A stretch of DNA of 64,000 bases from Brevibacillus sedimenti. Its GTDB lineage: Bacteria; Bacillota; Bacilli; Brevibacillales; Brevibacillaceae. The stretch is taken from the NCBI RefSeq assembly GCF_020923495.1, contig NZ_CP064048.1:3225001-3289000 (forward strand). Reading direction: 5' to 3'. The notes under the pieces are model-generated. The model was given only the letters and a program-made list of their open reading frames with translations, ran no database searches and was not told the origin of the DNA. Shown one piece after another: positions 9,013-19,156 of the stretch. Position numbers and translations under genes: made by a program. Within the stretch, counting starts at the first letter, position 1. Each line of letters begins with the position of its first letter.

Positions 9013-9033
9013 TCCGCCGAGCCTTCCTGTTTA
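9003..9033 (+). terminator. Hairpin after sspP
   Basis: GGAAGGCT pairs with AGCCTTCC across a nine-base loop, followed by a short T-rich run. The stem begins within the sspP coding end. Confidence 0.6.
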
Positions 9034-9111
9034 TTACAATCAAATGATTGAATTGTCCCACAAGGATGAACTATCATGAATACAGTATCCTTGGATGGAG
9101 GTCAACCAATC

Positions 9112-9840
9112 ATGATTCTCATTCCGCTTTCGGGCGGCAGCCCACTTCCGCACAAAATCAGCTACAGTGTTTCTCCCTTGTACGAGTTGGCGGCAAGCCT
9201 CCACGCACTGGCTCAGGAAACGCCCGACCCGCGTCTGGCCGACTGGGCCGCGGACGTACTGGCCGGCTTTCGTGCCGCCCGCATCTCATCAGACTGGGAA
9301 TACTTCCGTCCGATGTTTACCCGCGCCATCCCCGACGCGTTTGATCCTGTGCAAACGCGAGGCGTGATGGCCGTTGACGATCAATACAATTACTTCTTCA
9401 CGCTGTCCGAAGAAGCGTTTGTGGACAACCTGCGGCCGATGCTGGACGCATGGGAGACTCGCTGTGAGGATGTTCCGCTGGCAGCTGACCTTCGGGAAGA
9501 CCCTGCGTTTGTTAAAGGGCGCTTCAATCTGTTTCTCTCCACCTACTGGCAGCTTTTTTTCGCCTCGCAGTGGGAGGCGTTGGCGCCCCGGTTTGTACGG
9601 GAAGCGGAACGCATCCATCTGTCGCTGCGATCACTGGATGAGATCACGTCCTATTTGCGGATAATCGATCCCCGCTTCCGCTATGACGACGAGCAGGAAC
9701 AGCTCGTATGGGAAAACGGAGATCCCGGCGCTCAACCCGTCCAGCAGTTGGTCCTCTCCCCCAGCCATTTTTACACTGCCGCTGCTTCTCTCATCAAAAA
9801 AGGGGAAACTGCTCACCTGCTTTATCGTTTTGAACAATGA
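9112..9840 (+). CDS. Possible effector domain of ArsR-type regulators without HTH
   Basis: A protein of 242 residues. The opening HKISYSVSPLYELAASLHAL and the end QQLVLSPSHFYTAAASL resemble the effector region (DUF5937-like) found in some ArsR-family regulators, which normally carries a winged helix at one end. Here the frame stops directly after this region and a terminator follows, so no DNA-binding domain is present. ATG 9112 has TGGAGGT nine bases upstream; an earlier ATG at 9076 has a weaker AAGGATG. The family call is tentative. Confidence 0.5.
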   Translation: MILIPLSGGSPLPHKISYSVSPLYELAASLHALAQETPDPRLADWAADVLAGFRAARISSDWEYFRPMFTRAIPDAFDPVQTRGVMAVDDQYNYFFTLSEEAFVDNLRPMLDAWETRCEDVPLAADLREDPAFVKGRFNLFLSTYWQLFFASQWEALAPRFVREAERIHLSLRSLDEITSYLRIIDPRFRYDDEQEQLVWENGDPGAQPVQQLVLSPSHFYTAAASLIKKGETAHLLYRFEQ

Positions 9841-9864
9841 AAAACGCCCTGTTAAGGGCGTTTT
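9841..9864. terminator. Bidirectional intrinsic terminator
   Basis: AAAACGCCCT and AGGGCGTTTT pair perfectly over a four-base loop, between the plus-strand DUF5937-like gene and the minus-strand Spo0E-like gene. It overlaps the stop of the latter. Confidence 0.85.
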
Positions 9865-10013
9865 GCGTATTGCAGCATGTGCGCAACGATTAACCGATCC
9901 AGTTGTTGACTCATCCTCACAATTTTAGGGTCGTTAAAATTGTAACCGGCATCTTTGGCTGCGCGTTCCAGTTGCTGCCGCAGATCATCAATCTTCTTCT
10001 GCGTAATTTTCAT
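9852..10013 (-). CDS. Spo0E-family aspartyl-phosphate phosphatase
   Basis: A 53-residue protein beginning MKITQKKIDDLRQQLERAA and containing SQQLDRLI, the SQxLDxLI signature of the Spo0E family. These small two-helix proteins remove phosphate from Spo0A~P and so delay sporulation. Length and spacing of the motif fit the family (Spo0E-like/YnzD-like). The ribosome site is weak (GGGGGT about ten bases upstream). It stands alone between two terminators and next to the pyruvate dehydrogenase operon. Which phosphorelay protein it acts on cannot be read from the sequence. Confidence 0.85.
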   Translation of the reverse strand: MKITQKKIDDLRQQLERAAKDAGYNFNDPKIVRMSQQLDRLIVAHMLQYAKRP

Positions 10014-10101
10014 GCTGCCAGACCCCCACCGACTCAGTCAACCACTATTTTACATTAATTGATAATGCATGGAAAGAGGAGAATGCCAGCGAGAACGCAT
10101 C

Positions 10102-10139
10102 AAAAAAAGGAAGCCCCGCATCTGTTGCTGATGCAGGGC
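10102..10139 (-). terminator. Terminator of the pyruvate dehydrogenase operon
   Basis: On the minus strand GCCCTGCATC and GATGCGGGGC pair across a seven-base loop, followed by TTCC and seven T. Confidence 0.85.
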
Positions 10140-10150
10140 ATGTTGTGCGT

Positions 10151-11563
10151 TTACTTGTTCAGCACGTGAATCGGATGGCCGAGAGCCAGTTCCGCAGCTT
10201 CCATCGTCACTTCGCCCAGGGTCGGGTGAGCGTGAATGGTGAGCTCGATGTCTTCCAGCGTCGCTCCCATCTCGATGGCCAGACCAATTTCGGCGATAAT
10301 GTTGGACGCCTCCGGTCCGACAATCTGGGCGCCCAGCACCAGGTTGGTGCCTTTTTCGGCGATCAGTTTCACGAAGCCTTCACCGGCATTGACAGACAGC
10401 GCGCGGCCGTTCGCGGCAAACGGGAAGCGGCCCGCCACGTAGTCGATGCCCTGTTCTTTGGCTTCTCTTTCGCTGATCCCGACGCTGGCGATCTCCGGAT
10501 CGGAGAAAACGACAGCGGGGATGGCCTTGTAGTCCACTTCGGACGGAAGACCGGCGATTGCTTCCGCCGCCACTTTGCCCTCGTAGGACGCCTTGTGGGC
10601 CAGAGCCGGACCGGCAACGATGTCCCCGATCGCGTAGACGTTGGGGATGTTGGTGCGGCCCTGTTTGTCCACCACAATGTAGCCGCGATCGGTCAGGTTC
10701 ATGCCGATGTCGCGTACGCCCAGTTCGTCCGTGTTGGGACGGCGGCCGACGGTTACCAGCACGTATTCTGCATCAAACTGCTTCTGCTCTCCTTTTACTT
10801 CCGCAGTGACGACCACGCCGTCTTCCTTTTCCTCCATGCCTTGGGCGAGCGCTTTGACATTGATGTCCACGCCCAGCTTTTTCAGCTTGCGTTCTACCAG
10901 GCGGGTCATCTCCGGCTCGAATCCCGGCAGGATTTGGTCAGAGCCTTCCAAAATGGTTACCTTCGTGCCAAACTTGGCAAAGACGGTACCAAGCTCAATT
11001 CCGATGTAGCCGCCGCCGATTACGACCAGGCTCTTCGGAATTTCCGTCAGGGACAGGGCTTCCGTCGAGGAGAGCACGCGCTTGCCAAACGGGAACGCCG
11101 GCAGTTCGATCGGACGGGACCCCGTCGCGATGATGCAGTGGTTAAAACGGTAGCGGTTCACGTCGTAACCGTGGAAGACCCGTACTTCGTTTTCGTTGAC
11201 AAACAGCGCTTCGCCGGGGATTACCTGAATCTTGTTGCCCTTGAACAGCGAAGCAACGCCGCCGGTCAACTGCTTGACGATGCCGTTTTTCCATTCCTGG
11301 ACTTTGGCGAAGTCCACTTTTACGTTTTCCATGGTAATGCCCATGTTCGCCGTGTGCTGAGCATGCTCATACGTGTGAGCGGCGTGAATCATTGCTTTGG
11401 ACGGAATGCAGCCGACATTGAGGCACACACCGCCCAGGTCTGCTTTCTCCACCACGGCGACGGATTTGCCCAGTTGGGCGGCGCGAATGGCCGCCACATA
11501 ACCGCCCGGACCGGCGCCGATGACGAGAACGTCAACTTCTGTGGTAAATTCCCCTACTACCAT
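10151..11563 (-). CDS. lpdA: Dihydrolipoyl dehydrogenase (E3)
   Basis: A FAD flavoprotein of 470 residues that reoxidises the lipoyl arm of the 2-oxoacid dehydrogenase complex with NAD+. Seen: FAD site [10 protein letters not shown] near residue 17, redox-active disulfide [16 protein letters not shown] site GGGYIG, second FAD site ANVYAIGD-like (PNVYAIGD), and the C-terminal HAHPTLGE with the catalytic His. Length is normal. ATG with GAGGGA upstream, only five bases after the pdhC stop, so the two are tightly coupled. Last gene of the pdh operon. Confidence 0.97.
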   Translation of the reverse strand: MVVGEFTTEVDVLVIGAGPGGYVAAIRAAQLGKSVAVVEKADLGGVCLNVGCIPSKAMIHAAHTYEHAQHTANMGITMENVKVDFAKVQEWKNGIVKQLTGGVASLFKGNKIQVIPGEALFVNENEVRVFHGYDVNRYRFNHCIIATGSRPIELPAFPFGKRVLSSTEALSLTEIPKSLVVIGGGYIGIELGTVFAKFGTKVTILEGSDQILPGFEPEMTRLVERKLKKLGVDINVKALAQGMEEKEDGVVVTAEVKGEQKQFDAEYVLVTVGRRPNTDELGVRDIGMNLTDRGYIVVDKQGRTNIPNVYAIGDIVAGPALAHKASYEGKVAAEAIAGLPSEVDYKAIPAVVFSDPEIASVGISEREAKEQGIDYVAGRFPFAANGRALSVNAGEGFVKLIAEKGTNLVLGAQIVGPEASNIIAEIGLAIEMGATLEDIELTIHAHPTLGEVTMEAAELALGHPIHVLNK

Positions 11564-11568
11564 TGTTG

Positions 11569-12948
11569 TTATCCCTCCATGACGAGCAGCGTCGGATTCT
11601 CCAGGAGCTGCTTCACGTAGTTGACGAAACGCTGCGCCGGTTCGCCGTCAATCAGGCGGTGGTCAAAGCTGAGCGACAGGGACAGCACTTGTCCGACCAC
11701 GATTTCGCCGTTTTTCACTACCGGTTTTTCGCTGATGCGGCCTACACCGAGAATGGCAACTTCCGGGTAGTTGATGATCGGCGTGAAGAACATGCCGCCA
11801 GCGGAACCGATATTGGTGATGCTGAAGGTGGAGCCTTTCAGCTCGTCTGCCGTCGCCTTGCGTTCGCGCGATTTCTTCGCCAGTTCACTGATTTCGCCGG
11901 CGATTTCAAAGATGGATTTGCGGTCTGCCGCTTTGACAACCGGCACCAACAGACCGTCGTCGGTGGAAGTGGCAATGCCGATGTTATAGTACTTTTTGTA
12001 GACGATCTCTTGTTTTTCTTCGTCGATGGAAGCGTTCAGTTCCGGGAACTTTTTCAGTCCGGCCACGACCGCCTTGACGATGAACGGCAGATAGGTCAGT
12101 TTTACACCGCGCTCCTCTGCCAGCGGTTTGGCTTCCTTGCGCATGGCCACCAGCTCGGTGACATCCACTTCGTCGAAAATGGTAACGTGCGGAGCGGTGT
12201 ACGCCGATTTGACCATTGCTTTGGCGATGGCTTTGCGAATGCCTTTGAGCGGAACGCGCTCCTCCACTTCGCCTGCTTGTGCAGTGTAGTGTACGGTCGG
12301 TGCAGCAGCCGCTTGCTGTACGCCGGTCGGCGCTTGATCTGCAGGTGCAGCCGCTTCAGCCTGCGCTTGGGCAGCTTGAGCTTGTGCGGGTGCCGCGCCG
12401 CCTGCGAGGAAGCGGTCTACGTCTTCGCGCGTGATGCGGCCCAATTTGCCGGTGCCTGGCACCAGTGCGAGCTGAACGCCTTTTTCCCGCGCGTATTTGC
12501 GCACGGACGGCGTTGCCAGCACGTGTTTGCGGTCTACAGGTGCTGCTGCTGCAGTCGCCTGCGCCATCGGCGTGTCCATCGGCTGGTTGGCGTTGGCGCT
12601 TACTTGGGAGCCAATGTCGCAGCCCGGTTCCATCTTGTCTTCTTTTGCGGGCTCGGCCGCAGCCGGAGCTTCTCCATGACCGTGATCCGGCAGGTTGGGC
12701 AGATCGCCTTCGACTTCAAATTCGATCAGCGGATCGCCGACGACGGAAACAGTGCCCTCGGTCACTTTCAGTTCCAGCACTTTCCCTTTGACCGGAGACG
12801 GTACTTCCACGACCGCCTTGTCATTTTGCACTTCCATGATTACTTGGTCTTCTTCAACGGTATCCCCCGGCTTCACGTGCCATTTGACGATTTCGCCTTC
12901 ATGGATGCCCTCGCCAAGCTCCGGGAGTCTGAATGTAAAACGACTCAC
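11569..12948 (-). CDS. pdhC: Pyruvate dehydrogenase E2, dihydrolipoyl acetyltransferase
   Basis: A protein of 459 residues that transfers acetyl groups to CoA and forms the core of the complex. One lipoyl domain occupies about residues 1-80, with the modified Lys in QNDKAVVEV. Linkers rich in Ala/Gln follow. The peripheral subunit-binding domain begins near [13 protein letters not shown] (about residue 145). The catalytic domain ends with [15 protein letters not shown], holding the His and the DG motif. Only one lipoyl domain is present. It is separated from pdhB by 100 bases with a strong hairpin, so its expression may differ from pdhAB. LipL in this window could serve its lipoylation. Confidence 0.97.
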   Translation of the reverse strand: MSRFTFRLPELGEGIHEGEIVKWHVKPGDTVEEDQVIMEVQNDKAVVEVPSPVKGKVLELKVTEGTVSVVGDPLIEFEVEGDLPNLPDHGHGEAPAAAEPAKEDKMEPGCDIGSQVSANANQPMDTPMAQATAAAAPVDRKHVLATPSVRKYAREKGVQLALVPGTGKLGRITREDVDRFLAGGAAPAQAQAAQAQAEAAAPADQAPTGVQQAAAAPTVHYTAQAGEVEERVPLKGIRKAIAKAMVKSAYTAPHVTIFDEVDVTELVAMRKEAKPLAEERGVKLTYLPFIVKAVVAGLKKFPELNASIDEEKQEIVYKKYYNIGIATSTDDGLLVPVVKAADRKSIFEIAGEISELAKKSRERKATADELKGSTFSITNIGSAGGMFFTPIINYPEVAILGVGRISEKPVVKNGEIVVGQVLSLSLSFDHRLIDGEPAQRFVNYVKQLLENPTLLVMEG

Positions 12949-13007
12949 GTTATCTCCTCCTTAAAATAAACGCTCCGACGTAATCGCTCACAGGTGTGCC
13001 TAAAGAA

Positions 13008-13030
13008 GGCGGAAAGCTGATCTTTCCGCC
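13008..13030. other. Hairpin between pdhB and pdhC
   Basis: GGCGGAAAG and CTTTCCGCC form a perfect nine-base stem with a five-base loop in the 100-base pdhB-pdhC gap. On the minus strand a weak T-rich run (TTCTTTAGG) follows, so it could attenuate or mark an RNA processing point. Confidence 0.65.
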
Positions 13031-13048
13031 GCATGTGCAGTTCAATCG

Positions 13049-14029
13049 TTAAAAGTCGAGAACTTGCGTCAGGCCGTCCACGACGCGTTTTACATCAGGC
13101 AGCCAGATGTCTTCTGCCTGCGCGAACGGGTATACCGTATCCGGCGCGGCCACGCGAAGCACCGGCGCTTCCAGGTGCAGGATGGCGCGTTCGTTGATTT
13201 GAGCGATGATTTCGGCAGCTACGCCGGAAGTTTTTTGCGCTTCCTGCACGACGATGGCACGGTTGGTCTTTTTCACCGATTCCACGATCGTGTCGATGTC
13301 GATCGGATTGATGGTGCGCAGGTCGATCACTTCCACTTTCGCGCCGCGCGCCTTCTCGATCTCTTCCGCCGCTTTCAGACTGGTATGAACCATGGCGCCA
13401 TAGGTGATGATGGTAACGTCGCTGCCTTCCTTCACCACATTGGCCTTGCCCAGCGGGATGGTGTACTCGCCCTCCGGCACCTCCTGACGGAAGGAGCGGT
13501 ACAGTTTCATGTGCTCCAGGAACACGACCGGATCGTTGTCGCGGATCGCGGAGATCAACAGCCCTTTTGCATCGTACGGGTTGGACGGGATGACCACTTT
13601 CACGCCAGGGGTCTGCAGAATCAGGCCTTCCAGCGAGTCAGCGTGCAGCTCCGGAGTTTTCACGCCGCCGCCAAACGGGGAGCGGAACGTGATCGGGCTG
13701 TGGAAGCGCCCGCCGGAACGGTAGCGCATCCGGGAAGCCTGGGACGCGATCGCGTCAAAGGTTTCAAACACAAAACCAAAGAACTGGATTTCCGCAACCG
13801 GACGGAAGCCGTTGACGGACAGACCCACGGCCAGACCGCCGATACCGGACTCTGCCAGCGGCGTGTCAAACACGCGATGTTCACCGAACTCAGCTTGCAG
13901 ACCTTCTGTCGCGCGGAAGACCCCACCGTTTTTCCCTACGTCTTCCCCGAAGACGAGAACGGTTTCGTCGCGCTTCAGTTCACAGCGCAATGCATCCGTG
14001 ATGGCTTGAATCATAGTCATTTGTGCCAT
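13049..14029 (-). CDS. pdhB: Pyruvate dehydrogenase E1 beta subunit
   Basis: A protein of 326 residues that forms the thiamine diphosphate site with PdhA. Typical blocks are [55 protein letters not shown] and the C-terminal transketolase-type half with [14 protein letters not shown]. Length is normal. It begins three bases after the pdhA stop; the ribosome site must lie within the end of pdhA, so translational coupling is likely. Confidence 0.97.
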   Translation of the reverse strand: MAQMTMIQAITDALRCELKRDETVLVFGEDVGKNGGVFRATEGLQAEFGEHRVFDTPLAESGIGGLAVGLSVNGFRPVAEIQFFGFVFETFDAIASQASRMRYRSGGRFHSPITFRSPFGGGVKTPELHADSLEGLILQTPGVKVVIPSNPYDAKGLLISAIRDNDPVVFLEHMKLYRSFRQEVPEGEYTIPLGKANVVKEGSDVTIITYGAMVHTSLKAAEEIEKARGAKVEVIDLRTINPIDIDTIVESVKKTNRAIVVQEAQKTSGVAAEIIAQINERAILHLEAPVLRVAAPDTVYPFAQAEDIWLPDVKRVVDGLTQVLDF

Positions 14030-14032
14030 GGC

Positions 14033-15253
<1,221 letters not shown>

Positions 15254-15276
15254 TTACAAACACGATCGCACACCCT

Positions 15277-15305
15277 GTTATATCGCAGTACAATCATCTG
15301 TTTAA
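15277..15305 (-). promoter_or_regulatory. Candidate SigA promoter of the pdh operon
   Basis: On the minus strand TTAAAC (15300-15305) and TATAAC (15277-15282) are 17 bases apart, about 160 bases before the pdhA start. The rest of the 307-base gap to the divergent esterase gene is AT-rich and shows no other clear element. Confidence 0.4.
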
Positions 15306-15425
15306 CGTGTTATACTATTGATATTACAGGGTTTATTTCCTTGCTGTTATCATTTACTATAAAATCTGTATCAGTTTTTTTCAAGGCTAAGTTCGGAAAT
15401 TCCTGCACTTAGGAGGCGGATCGCC

Positions 15426-16160
15426 ATGTCCGACTATGTAAAACGTACAATTGTCAAAGAAGAAGTGCCCAGCCTTCACGTGGACACTCCCCGTTCCGTC
15501 AAGGTATACCTTCCGCCCGGATACAACGAACTGCTCTCATATCCAGTCGTCTACTGCCAGGACGGCAACGATTTTTTTACCATGGGCCGGATTGCCACCA
15601 TCGCCAATCAACTGATCCTGGAAGATGGGGTGGAGCCGTTTCTCATCGTCGGCGTATCCGTGGAACGAAGCAAACGGACGAGTGAATACTCCCCCGTCGG
15701 TTCGCGCCATGACGGATACAAACGCTTCTTTACAGACGAACTGCTCCCCTACATCGAGGAGCGTTATCCGGTGCGTCGCGATCCAAAATCCCGCGTCCTG
15801 GCGGGCGACTCGCTGGGGGGAACAGTCTCCCTGCACATCGCGCTGGACCGTCCTGATCTGTTTACACGCGTGCTGTCTCTCTCCGGCGCTTTTTTCCAGC
15901 CGACTCTGGATCGGATCGCTCAGGAATCCACTCTCTCCTGGCTGGACATCTGGATGGTGGTCGGGCTGGAGGAAACTGCTGTGGAGACACATATCGGCAC
16001 ATTTGATTTTGTGGAGTGGAACCGCGCCGCCCGGCAGTCGCTCATGGAAAAGCATGCTGCCGTGTCGTATCGCGAAAAACCGGGTAACCACGTTTGGGGA
16101 CTGTGGCAAAAGGAACTGCCGGACGGTCTGCGCCACTTTTTTCCCGCCCTGCCGCTGTAA
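15426..16160 (+). CDS. Putative esterase, alpha/beta hydrolase (esterase D type)
   Basis: A soluble protein of 244 residues. It has the layout of the putative esterase (enterochelin-esterase-like) family: SVKVYLPPGYN and YPVVYCQDGNDFF at the N-terminus, the nucleophile elbow GDSLGG near residue 130, and a late His in NHVWGLW. No signal peptide. GGAGG lies seven bases before the ATG. It is divergent from the pdh operon and monocistronic. The natural substrate is unknown; siderophore esters or generic acyl esters are possible. Confidence 0.8.
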   Translation: MSDYVKRTIVKEEVPSLHVDTPRSVKVYLPPGYNELLSYPVVYCQDGNDFFTMGRIATIANQLILEDGVEPFLIVGVSVERSKRTSEYSPVGSRHDGYKRFFTDELLPYIEERYPVRRDPKSRVLAGDSLGGTVSLHIALDRPDLFTRVLSLSGAFFQPTLDRIAQESTLSWLDIWMVVGLEETAVETHIGTFDFVEWNRAARQSLMEKHAAVSYREKPGNHVWGLWQKELPDGLRHFFPALPL

Positions 16161-16178
16161 AAACGGCGTCGCGTTCCC

Positions 16179-16373
16179 TCAGTACAATCCGTTGATTTCC
16201 CGAATATCCGCATACGGGTAGTAGCTGCCATCCGTCAGGTATACACCCTGATGGGTGGCTTTTTCAATTTCACCCGCCACCTGTCTGGCGTCACTCAACA
16301 CAATGTTGACGATCCTGCTTTCGTCCCGCTGCATCTGACGCTGCACCAACTGGCGCTGTTTGGGGGAAATCAT
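16179..16373 (-). CDS. Small hypothetical protein, 64 residues
   Basis: Begins MISPKQRQLVQRQMQRDE and ends YPYADIREINGLY. The second of two close ATG codons is chosen because GAGGG lies six bases before it and touches the first. The C-terminal DGSYYPYADIREI resembles a small beta fold as in YolD-like proteins, but this is weak. It is convergent with the esterase gene with an 18-base gap and no terminator seen there. Confidence 0.55.
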   Translation of the reverse strand: MISPKQRQLVQRQMQRDESRIVNIVLSDARQVAGEIEKATHQGVYLTDGSYYPYADIREINGLY

Positions 16374-16694
16374 CGTCATCCCTCTTTCTTTTCCCTATTG
16401 TTGGCTACCTATAGTATTGCTCGCTTCGGGCGATTTACTCCCCGAAAGCGGACGCCCTCCTCCCGCACATTTCTTGTTGACGGTCAATTTCAACATTGCT
16501 ATACTTTTTAACGTTCGTTTTACTTTATCCAATTAAATAATTAAACAAGTAAAATGGTAAAACCTTATGCGGAAGCGGGTACGTCACTGTTCTATTGCAC
16601 ACATTCCCGCTTGTCCGGTTTTGTACGGCCGGGACCCCGCCTTTACGGATGGGCTGACATCAAGGTATGACTTCATGACTGTGGAGGGATTCCA
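16374..16694. other. 321-base gap before the antiporter gene
   Basis: Contains the SigA promoter at 16477-16505 and an AT-rich leader. Apart from these I see no gene, repeat or riboswitch. Confidence 0.5.
16477..16505 (+). promoter_or_regulatory. SigA promoter of the antiporter gene
   Basis: TTGACG (16477-16482) and TATACT (16500-16505) with a 17-base spacer. It would give a leader of about 180 bases, in which AT-rich stretches (16520-16560) could hold a regulator site; none is identified. Confidence 0.6.
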
Positions 16695-18128
16695 ATGAGT
16701 TCGCAAAAATGGGGCTTCTGGCTGCTGACCGCCTTCGTGGTGGGAAACATGGTCGGTTCCGGCATTTTCATGCTGCCCAACACGTTGGTGCAAGCGTCCA
16801 GTCCGCTCGCTGTGCTGTTCGCCTGGCTGCTGACCGGGTTTGGCGTGCTGATGATCGCGCTCGTCTTCGGCAACCTGTCCGTCCGCCGGCCCGATTTGAC
16901 TGCCGGCCCGCAGAGCTACGCCCGCGCCATGTTTGATAATCCGCGCGCCGGAAAGGTTGCCGGCTTCAGCATGGTTTGGGGGTACTGGGTGGCAAACTGG
17001 GCGGGCAATGTCGCTGTTATCACCACGTTTGCCGGGTATCTGTCCGCATTTTTCCCGATTATGCAGGACAAAACCGTCCTGTTCTCGCTCTATTCCTTTC
17101 CGGTGGAAAAAGGAAAGTTCACGACATTTCTCGTCTGCACCGCGCTGTTGTGGGGCTTCCACACCTTGCTGGTGAGGGGGCTGAACGGCGCCGGCAAGCT
17201 GAACTTCCTGTCCACCGCCACCAAGGTATTGGGATTCGTGCTGTTTATCGTCGTCTGCCTGTTTGCCTTTAATGCAACCAACATGGGCGATTTCTATGCC
17301 CCGATCACGGATAAAAACGGTGCAGTGTACGATCTGCCCGGTCAGATAAACATGGCGATGGTGGCTACACTGTGGGCCTTCATCGGGATTGAATCGGCCG
17401 TGGTCCTCTCCGGCCGGGCCCGTTCCCAACGTGACGTGCGGTCGGCCACGATCGCCGGGCTGCTGATTTCGCTCGTCCTGTACATGGGCATCACCTTCCT
17501 GACGATGGGGGTCCTGCCGCTCGAACAACTGCGCGTGTCGGACAAGCCGCTGGTAGACGCCTTGTCCCAAGTCATCGGCAGCACCGGCGGGATCGTCATG
17601 GCTGTGCTGGCCATCATTTCGCTGATCGGCAGCACAATCGGTTGGCTCCTGATCGGAGCAGAGCCGCCGTTTCAAGCGGCCCGCGCCGGCATGTTCCCCG
17701 CTTCGTTTGCCAAGGTAAACGCCAGCGGGAGTCCGGTTCGCTCGCTGACCGTTACGAATCTCATGTCGCAACTGTTCATTTTTTCGACGATCTCCGGCAC
17801 GATTGCCGAAGCGTACCACTTTGTCATCACGGTGGCAACACTGGCCATCCTCCTGCCCTATCTGGCTTCTGCCATTTTCCAGCTGAAGCTGGTGGTTATC
17901 GGTCAGACGTATGAACGGCAGCCGGCCGCACGCCTCTTTGATGGTGTGGTGGCTGTGCTGGCTGTGCTGTTCTCGCTCTGGGTCATCAAGACGGGGACAG
18001 CCGACATGAAAACGCTGCTGTTCGGACTGGCTCTCTACGCAGTCGGGCTGCTGCTCTATCCGGTGATGACGCCGCGACAGACGACAGTAAGCACTCCCTC
18101 GCCGCAGGCAAGCACCGAACTACAGTGA
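16695..18128 (+). CDS. APC-family amino acid antiporter (arginine/ornithine type)
   Basis: A membrane protein of 477 residues with about 12 hydrophobic segments. The first contains VVGNMVGSGIFMLPN, the substrate-binding break typical of basic amino acid/polyamine antiporters (ArcD, YdgI, LysP-like). WAFIGIESAVVLSGRA in the sixth segment is also typical. GGAGGG precedes the ATG. It stands alone with a long leader and a clear terminator; no arginine deiminase genes are nearby, so the exact exchange pair is inferred only from the family. Confidence 0.8.
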   Translation: MSSQKWGFWLLTAFVVGNMVGSGIFMLPNTLVQASSPLAVLFAWLLTGFGVLMIALVFGNLSVRRPDLTAGPQSYARAMFDNPRAGKVAGFSMVWGYWVANWAGNVAVITTFAGYLSAFFPIMQDKTVLFSLYSFPVEKGKFTTFLVCTALLWGFHTLLVRGLNGAGKLNFLSTATKVLGFVLFIVVCLFAFNATNMGDFYAPITDKNGAVYDLPGQINMAMVATLWAFIGIESAVVLSGRARSQRDVRSATIAGLLISLVLYMGITFLTMGVLPLEQLRVSDKPLVDALSQVIGSTGGIVMAVLAIISLIGSTIGWLLIGAEPPFQAARAGMFPASFAKVNASGSPVRSLTVTNLMSQLFIFSTISGTIAEAYHFVITVATLAILLPYLASAIFQLKLVVIGQTYERQPAARLFDGVVAVLAVLFSLWVIKTGTADMKTLLFGLALYAVGLLLYPVMTPRQTTVSTPSPQASTELQ

Positions 18129-18138
18129 TATATAAAGA

Positions 18139-18172
18139 AAAAAGGCATGTCCATCAGGGCATGCCTTTTTTT
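18139..18172 (+). terminator. Terminator of the antiporter gene
   Basis: AAAAGGCATG pairs with CATGCCTTTT around a short loop, followed by a run of T. Confidence 0.85.
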
Positions 18173-18184
18173 ACGATATTTAAG

Positions 18185-18377
18185 GAAGAAACTGATCTTC
18201 CCATCGGTCCCAGGCTGCAAGGCCTGCACATTGATCAAAGGTAGAGACCGAACTACCCAGCTGTTTGCCGCCTGCCCGCGTCGCGTTTTGGAGCGGACAC
18301 TTTCCGCTTCCTTGCTGGTCGTCAAGAGAGCGGGCGGGCCCCATCACCCATGCGACACAGACTTTGTCTACACACTG
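18185..18377. repeat. Dispersed repeat, copy A (shorter)
   Basis: Bases 18258-18377 align without gaps to 25961-26080 over 120 bases; by hand I count about 19 mismatches (about 84% identity). Upstream, AAGGCCTGCACATTGATCAA at about 18216 matches a similar block at about 25814 of copy B. Compared with copy B, this copy lacks the left inverted arm and the left terminal repeat. It lies between a terminator and the tRNA-Ser gene and has no plausible coding frame. Confidence 0.75.
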
Positions 18378-18440
18378 AGGAACAAAAAAAGGAACAAAAA
18401 AACGCCTCCCGCTTCCGGAAGACGTATGGTGTACGCGTAA

Positions 18441-18533
18441 TGGCGGATGGGGTGGGATTTGAACCCACGAGACGGCTCAACACCGCCTACACGATTTCCA
18501 ATCGTGCTCCTTCGGCCACTCGGACACCCATCC
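18441..18533 (-). tRNA. tRNA-Ser (anticodon GGA)
   Basis: On the minus strand the gene begins GGATGGGTGTCCGAGTGGCC and ends with the T-arm GGTTCAAATCC, acceptor CCCATCC, discriminator G and encoded CCA. The anticodon stem CACGA/TCGTG holds the loop TTGGAAA, so the anticodon is GGA, reading UCC and UCU. The long variable arm is the class II form expected of serine tRNA. Total length is 93 bases including CCA. Confidence 0.97.
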
Positions 18534-18708
18534 GTATTCGTGACGAGTGATAGTATACCCTGTTTTTTAAAGCAAATCAAGAGGGCTCGTGGGTTTCAGG
18601 CAAAAAAATGTGCAGCACGATGGACCCAGGCTGCACGTTTCCGCCGCTGCTTCGTCAGGGTGATGCGCTTGATCACACGCGTCTTGCTGACGTTTCACAC
18701 TTTGCGCA

Positions 18709-18737
18709 TTGCACAGCGATTTTTCTGTTGGTAAGAT
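18709..18737 (+). promoter_or_regulatory. SigA promoter of the A-type Fe-S-like gene
   Basis: TTGCAC (18709-18714) and TAAGAT (18732-18737) are 17 bases apart, 37 bases before the start codon. Confidence 0.6.
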
Positions 18738-18774
18738 GAAGAAGACACTTTTACAAGTAAGGAGACTGCCCCGC

Positions 18775-19077
18775 ATGAAGGTAAAAATCACCCGCAACGC
18801 TGCGAAGCAATTGAAAGCTGTGCTGGATCAAGAAGAAGACAAAGAGCTGAAACTGCGCGTCTACATCACGCATAAGCACGGCGACCACGCCCATTACGGC
18901 CTGGCGCTGGACAAGCCCGGTGCCGACGACGAGGTCGTCTCCACCGACAAGGAGATCGACGTGATCGTCAACAAAAACGAGCCGCTGCTGGATGGCGTAA
19001 AAATTGACTACCTGTACCTGCCGGAAGAAGGCTACGTCATCACCAATCCGTCCAAAGGCAATCACGGGGATCACTGA
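18775..19077 (+). CDS. HesB/IscA-like protein lacking the conserved cysteines
   Basis: A 100-residue protein. The opening MKVKITRNAAKQLKAVLDQE and the beta-rich middle with LALDKPGADDEVV and DYLYLPEEGYVITNP follow the A-type Fe-S carrier (HesB/IscA) fold. The three cysteines that hold the cluster in IscA/SufA are absent; the C-terminal CGCG segment is replaced by SKGNHGDH, and the sequence is rich in His (HKHGDHAHYG). It resembles B. subtilis YneR, a cysteine-free relative. AAGGAG lies ten bases before the ATG. It may bind another metal or none; function unknown. Confidence 0.7.
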   Translation: MKVKITRNAAKQLKAVLDQEEDKELKLRVYITHKHGDHAHYGLALDKPGADDEVVSTDKEIDVIVNKNEPLLDGVKIDYLYLPEEGYVITNPSKGNHGDH

Positions 19078-19088
19078 TTCCAACGAAA

Positions 19089-19127
19089 AAGCTCTCTGCA
19101 CGACAACCTGCGCAGAGAGCTCTTTTC
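19089..19127. terminator. Bidirectional terminator
   Basis: AGCTCTCTGC and GCAGAGAGCT pair perfectly, with A-rich and T-rich flanks, between the convergent IscA-like gene and helD. Confidence 0.85.
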
Positions 19128-19156
19128 TTTGTTTAGCAAAATTGAACAACGCGTTT

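Larger units (their letters stand above)
18129..18774. other. 646-base gap with terminator, repeat and tRNA
   Basis: Holds the antiporter terminator, repeat copy A, tRNA-Ser and the promoter of the IscA-like gene. No protein gene is supported. Confidence 0.6.
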
